The notes below the pieces were generated by a model. The model did no database searches and had not been told where the DNA came from. It was given only the letters and a program-made list of their open reading frames with translations. The position numbers and the translations under genes were made by a program. Positions 13,244 to 16,170 of a DNA stretch of 16,170 nucleotides are shown one piece after another (within the stretch, counting starts at the first letter, position 1; each line of letters begins with the position of its first letter). Source of the stretch: CAZRHH01 sp964599885 (GTDB taxonomy: Bacteria; Chloroflexota; Dehalococcoidia; DSTF01; JACRBR01); the NCBI GenBank assembly GCA_964599885.1, contig CAZRHH010000074.1:1-16170 (forward strand). Reading direction: 5' to 3'.

Positions 13244-13340
13244 CAGTCTCCGTCGCTACGTTAGAACCTACAACCTACAACCTAGCGCTCAGTCTCCGTC
13301 GCCGGAAATAGGTTCCAGGTTTTCAGGTTCCAGGTTCTGA
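13244..13340. repeat. Repeat-rich rplK-rplA gap: 13-nt direct repeat and inverted AACCT/AGGTT word arrays
   Basis: CAGTCTCCGTCGC occurs at 13244-13256 and 13290-13302, exactly 46 nt apart. Between them AGAACCTACAACCTACAACC (from 13263, ending CTA at 13284) is a 7-nt word array. After the second copy, 13307-13340 carries the opposite-strand version: AGGTTCC, AGGTTTTC, AGGTTCC, AGGTTC. The two arrays can pair with each other. The gap is 171 bp, long for rplK-rplA. Confidence 0.7.
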
Positions 13341-13349
13341 TGACGCCAG

Positions 13350-13775
13350 TCATCCCGAAACTTCGATCCCCATGCTGCGCGCCGTCCCTTCGACCATCTT
13401 GATCGCCTGGTCGATGTCGTTCGCGTTCAAATCCTTCATCTTTGCCTCGGCGATCTTCTGCAGTTCGGAGCGCGGCAGCGTCGCGACCTTCTCGCGCTTC
13501 TGCGCGCGGCTGCCCTTCTCGATGCCCGCAGCCTTCTTCAGCAAGTCCGATGCCGGCGGCGTCTTGAGAATGAACGAGAACGAGCGGTCCTCGAACACCG
13601 TGATCTCGACCGGGACGATGCTGCCCGCCTGGCTCGCGGTCTTCTCGTTGTATTCCTTGCAGAAACCCATGATGTTGATGCCGTGCTGGCCGAGCGCCGG
13701 CCCGACAGGCGGCGCAGGGTTCGCCTTGCCCGCCTGGATCTGCAACGTAATGACTGCCCGAATCTTCTTTGCCAT
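13350..13775 (-). CDS. rplK: Ribosomal protein L11
   Basis: The 141-residue protein is full length, starting MAKKIRAVITLQIQAGKANP. It has the N-terminal proline motif PPVGPALGQHGINIMGFCKE (thiostrepton-site contact region) and the C-terminal rRNA-binding domain with KTPPASDLLKKAAGIEKGS and DLNANDIDQAIKMVEGTARS. L11 forms the base of the GTPase-associated stalk on 23S rRNA that EF-Tu and EF-G contact. A modest AAGG lies 8 nt before the ATG. It sits between nusG and rplA as in most bacteria, but with unusually long gaps on both sides. Confidence 0.97.
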   Translation of the reverse strand: MAKKIRAVITLQIQAGKANPAPPVGPALGQHGINIMGFCKEYNEKTASQAGSIVPVEITVFEDRSFSFILKTPPASDLLKKAAGIEKGSRAQKREKVATLPRSELQKIAEAKMKDLNANDIDQAIKMVEGTARSMGIEVSG

Positions 13776-13841
13776 CTCTACTGCCTTACCGGGCGCATCG
13801 CCCGAATCGCGCGGAGCACTCCCCGCCGTCTACATGCGAAC

Positions 13842-13938
13842 GCCACGCCCGGCCAGCGTGGCACCACTTTTCAGCGTCCACGGCACGGGCAGTCGGGCCT
13901 GTGCCGTGGACCCGGGGCGCAGCAAGCGGCGCCCCTAC
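13842..13938 (-). repeat. Hairpin module copy C in the nusG-rplK gap
   Basis: On the minus strand, 14 nt after nusG, CGTAGGGGCGCCGCTTGC begins a hairpin with arms GGGGCGC (13929-13935) and GCGCCCC (13914-13920). It is homologous to copies A and B, with a C-G pair changed to G-C. A 15-bp stem follows (13897-13911 with 13876-13890, one G-T pair). GTGG (13864-13867) then leads into GCCACGC/GCGTGGC (13856-13862 and 13842-13848). A small CGGGCG-CAT-CGCCCG stem lies at 13790-13804, close to rplK. Confidence 0.8.
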
Positions 13939-13952
13939 GATCGTGTTGTGGC

Positions 13953-14591
13953 TTACAGCCGCTCCACCTGCAGGAAGTCCAGCTCCACCGGCGTCTCGCG
14001 GCCGAAGAAGGACACGAGCACCTTGACCTTGCCCTTCTCCAGGTTGATGTCATCGACCTGCCCGACGAAGTCCTGGAACGGGCCATCGACGATGCGCACG
14101 CTCTGCCCGATGATGAAGCCGACCTTCACCTTCGGCGCTTCGACGCGCATCTGGCGCAGAATGCGCTTCACTTCCGGCGGCTCCAGCGGCACGGGCTTGG
14201 TACCCGAACCGACGAAGCCCGTGACGCCCGGCGTGTTGCGGACGACGAACCACGCGCGGCTCGACTCGATGTCGTCTTCTTTCAGCTCGATCATCTGCGT
14301 CAGCACGTAGCCTGGGAAGATCTTGCGCGCGACGGTGCGGCGCTGGCCATCGCGAATCTCGATCTCGTCTTCCGTCGGGATGACGACCTGGAAGATCAGA
14401 TCCTTCGCGTCCATCGTCTGGATGCGATGCTCGAGGTTCGTCTTCACCTTGTTCTCGTAACCCGAGTACGTGTGGATGACGTACCAGGCGCGGCCTTCCT
14501 GAATCGCCGCTTCTTCGGGCGATTCAGCGCCGTTCTCGGCGTTCTCAGCTACTTCGAGCTGCTTTGCGGCCGCTTTGCCTTTTCGCGCCAT
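13953..14591 (-). CDS. nusG: Transcription termination/antitermination factor NusG
   Basis: The 212-residue protein has a charged Ala/Glu-rich N-terminal tail (residues 1-33). The NGN domain follows with AWYVIHTYSGYENKVKTNLE, the RNA-polymerase-contact segment KIFPGYVLTQM and WFVVRNTPGVTGFVG. A C-terminal KOW domain (GQSVRIVDGPFQDFVGQVDD) binds Rho or ribosomal S10. NusG travels with RNA polymerase and couples it to Rho or the lead ribosome. The start ATG is 8 nt after the secE stop, and the secE stop overlaps the GAGG ribosome site, so the two genes are likely translated together. A hairpin module begins 14 nt after its stop. Confidence 0.97.
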   Translation of the reverse strand: MARKGKAAAKQLEVAENAENGAESPEEAAIQEGRAWYVIHTYSGYENKVKTNLEHRIQTMDAKDLIFQVVIPTEDEIEIRDGQRRTVARKIFPGYVLTQMIELKEDDIESSRAWFVVRNTPGVTGFVGSGTKPVPLEPPEVKRILRQMRVEAPKVKVGFIIGQSVRIVDGPFQDFVGQVDDINLEKGKVKVLVSFFGRETPVELDFLQVERL

Positions 14592-14599
14592 CGTTATCG

Positions 14600-14935
14600 T
14601 TACCTCAGCAGCGTGTTATCGACGGCCCAGTTAAACGCGGCGTCGACACCACCCAGCAACAGGCCGATCGTGATGGACACGACGATCACCGCGGCCGCAA
14701 GGCGCGTCGTCTCTTCGCGCGTCGGCCACGTGACCTTCTTTAGCTCCGAAAAGATGTCCTGCGCCGGCTTGCCCAGCAGCGGGATGCGCTCAAGGAACGA
14801 GCGCCTGCGGACGCCTTCCGGCGCACCGACGGCCGCTGCCTGTTTCTTCGGCGGGCGCGCGCCGGACGGCTTGAACGCCGGCGCCTTTGCGGGCGGCTTC
14901 TGTGCGAGCGGCTGTCGGCGCAGTGCGCGACTCAT
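14600..14935 (-). CDS. secE: Preprotein translocase subunit SecE
   Basis: The 111-residue protein has a Pro/Ala/Lys-rich N-terminal extension (about 50 residues). The conserved amphipathic SecE segment SELKKVTWPTREETTRLAAA follows, then one membrane helix (VIVVSITIGLLLGGVDAAF). SecE clamps the SecY channel in the inner membrane, with SecA (plus strand, same window) as its motor partner. ATG 14935 is chosen because it follows the rpmG stop by 17 nt with GGAAAGGG between. The frame extends further only by overlapping rpmG. Confidence 0.94.
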   Translation of the reverse strand: MSRALRRQPLAQKPPAKAPAFKPSGARPPKKQAAAVGAPEGVRRRSFLERIPLLGKPAQDIFSELKKVTWPTREETTRLAAAVIVVSITIGLLLGGVDAAFNWAVDNTLLR

Positions 14936-14952
14936 GAAATACGATCCCTTTC

Positions 14953-15117
14953 CTACCGGACCTCGCGGTGCGCCCGGTGGATACGACACCGCGGACAGAA
15001 CTTGCTCAGCTCCAGCCGGTCGGGGTCGTTGCGACGGTTCTTCGTCGTCGTGTACGTACGCTCTTTGCATTCGGTGCAGGCGAGCGTGATGATGCCGCGG
15101 TCTTCCTTCTTCGCCAT
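14953..15117 (-). CDS. rpmG: Ribosomal protein L33, zinc-binding form
   Basis: The 54-residue product starts MAKKEDRGIITLACTECKER and continues with TYTTTKNRRNDPDRLELSKF. It contains CxxC pairs C14/C17 and C41/C44, so it is the zinc-containing C+ type of L33. L33 sits near the E site of the large subunit. The start ATG 15117 has AAGGGA just upstream. It lies between tuf and secE, a position common in Gram-positive bacteria and Chloroflexota. I found it by direct translation of the gap; length and motifs fit the family exactly. Confidence 0.95.
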   Translation of the reverse strand: MAKKEDRGIITLACTECKERTYTTTKNRRNDPDRLELSKFCPRCRIHRAHREVR

Positions 15118-15159
15118 GTTCCCTTCAGGTCGCCGAAGCGACCCCTCTCACAAACGGAC

Positions 15160-15188
15160 GGCCCGCCCCCAAGTGTATCGGGCGGGCC
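15160..15188 (-). terminator. Hairpin after tuf
   Basis: GGCCCGCCC (15160-15168) pairs with GGGCGGGCC (15180-15188) across an 11-nt loop, 17 nt after the tuf stop and about 40 nt before rpmG. It is followed on the minus strand by GTCCGTTTG. It may end or attenuate tuf transcription before rpmG. No tRNA-Trp lies in this gap. Confidence 0.6.
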
Positions 15189-15205
15189 GAACGGATGATG
15201 TACGT

Positions 15206-16170
<965 letters not shown>

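Noticed and set aside
13372..15089. Plus-strand open frames of 312 and 468 codons over rplK, nusG, secE and rpmG
   Set aside because: They run antisense across several certain genes and their gaps, with low-complexity Arg/His-rich products.
15118..15205. tRNA-Trp between tuf and secE, as in some bacteria
   Set aside because: The gap is only 88 bp, holds a terminator-type hairpin, and no T-arm consensus is seen.

Overview
The window is high-GC bacterial DNA in which nearly every gene is a chromosomal housekeeping or core-accessory gene. The mix suggests Chloroflexota, probably a Dehalococcoidia-like lineage. It contains a secreted thrombospondin-type-3/dockerin-like protein, a Ddn-type deazaflavin (F420) reductase, a membrane-tethered LuxR-propeller regulator, a DUF2723 GT-C protein, and the gene order tuf-rpmG-secE-nusG-rplK-rplA. 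That taxonomic call is inference from gene content and sequence style, not from a marker comparison.

Layout, left to right. Positions 1-621 (minus) hold the start of a DUF2723 GT-C glycosyltransferase that runs off the left edge. Positions 795-2936 (minus) encode a secreted, calcium-binding, dockerin-like surface protein behind an unusually long leader. Positions 3542-4519 (minus) encode a CorA-type magnesium channel with a GTN instead of a GMN signature. Divergent from corA, 4684-6102 (plus) encodes an N-terminal LuxR DNA-binding domain joined through one membrane helix to an extracytoplasmic repeat domain. Then follow prs (6340-7335), a Ddn-like reductase (7550-7999) and secA (8262-11018), all plus. 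A small accessory patch at 11280-12356 carries an orphan HicB-like gene, an RDD membrane protein and a small zinc-ribbon protein. The right third, all minus, is the translation/secretion cluster tuf (partial), rpmG, secE, nusG, rplK, rplA. It ends at a strong bidirectional terminator at 12387-12414. rpmG is only 54 codons long and was found by direct translation.

No phage, transposase, CRISPR array, tRNA or rRNA gene was found. The most interesting signal is in the gaps. Five genes (the dockerin-like gene, prs, ddn, secA, nusG) are followed, on their own strand, by a hairpin introduced by GTAG and then a second hairpin introduced by GTGG. Two copies share an identical 30-nt element. A third copy, in the nusG-rplK gap, differs by a compensatory base-pair change, which argues that the folded structure matters. 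Other gaps hold short tandem words (AACCTAC, GGTTCCA, ATCTGYG, CCAACCTCCA). The rplK-rplA and nusG-rplK gaps, usually short in bacteria, are about 170-180 bp and filled with such elements.

Functionally, secA and secE sit on the two sides of the window and encode motor and channel subunits of the same export pathway that the dockerin-like protein would use. The tuf-rplA block makes translation and elongation components, and prs supplies PRPP for nucleotide synthesis.
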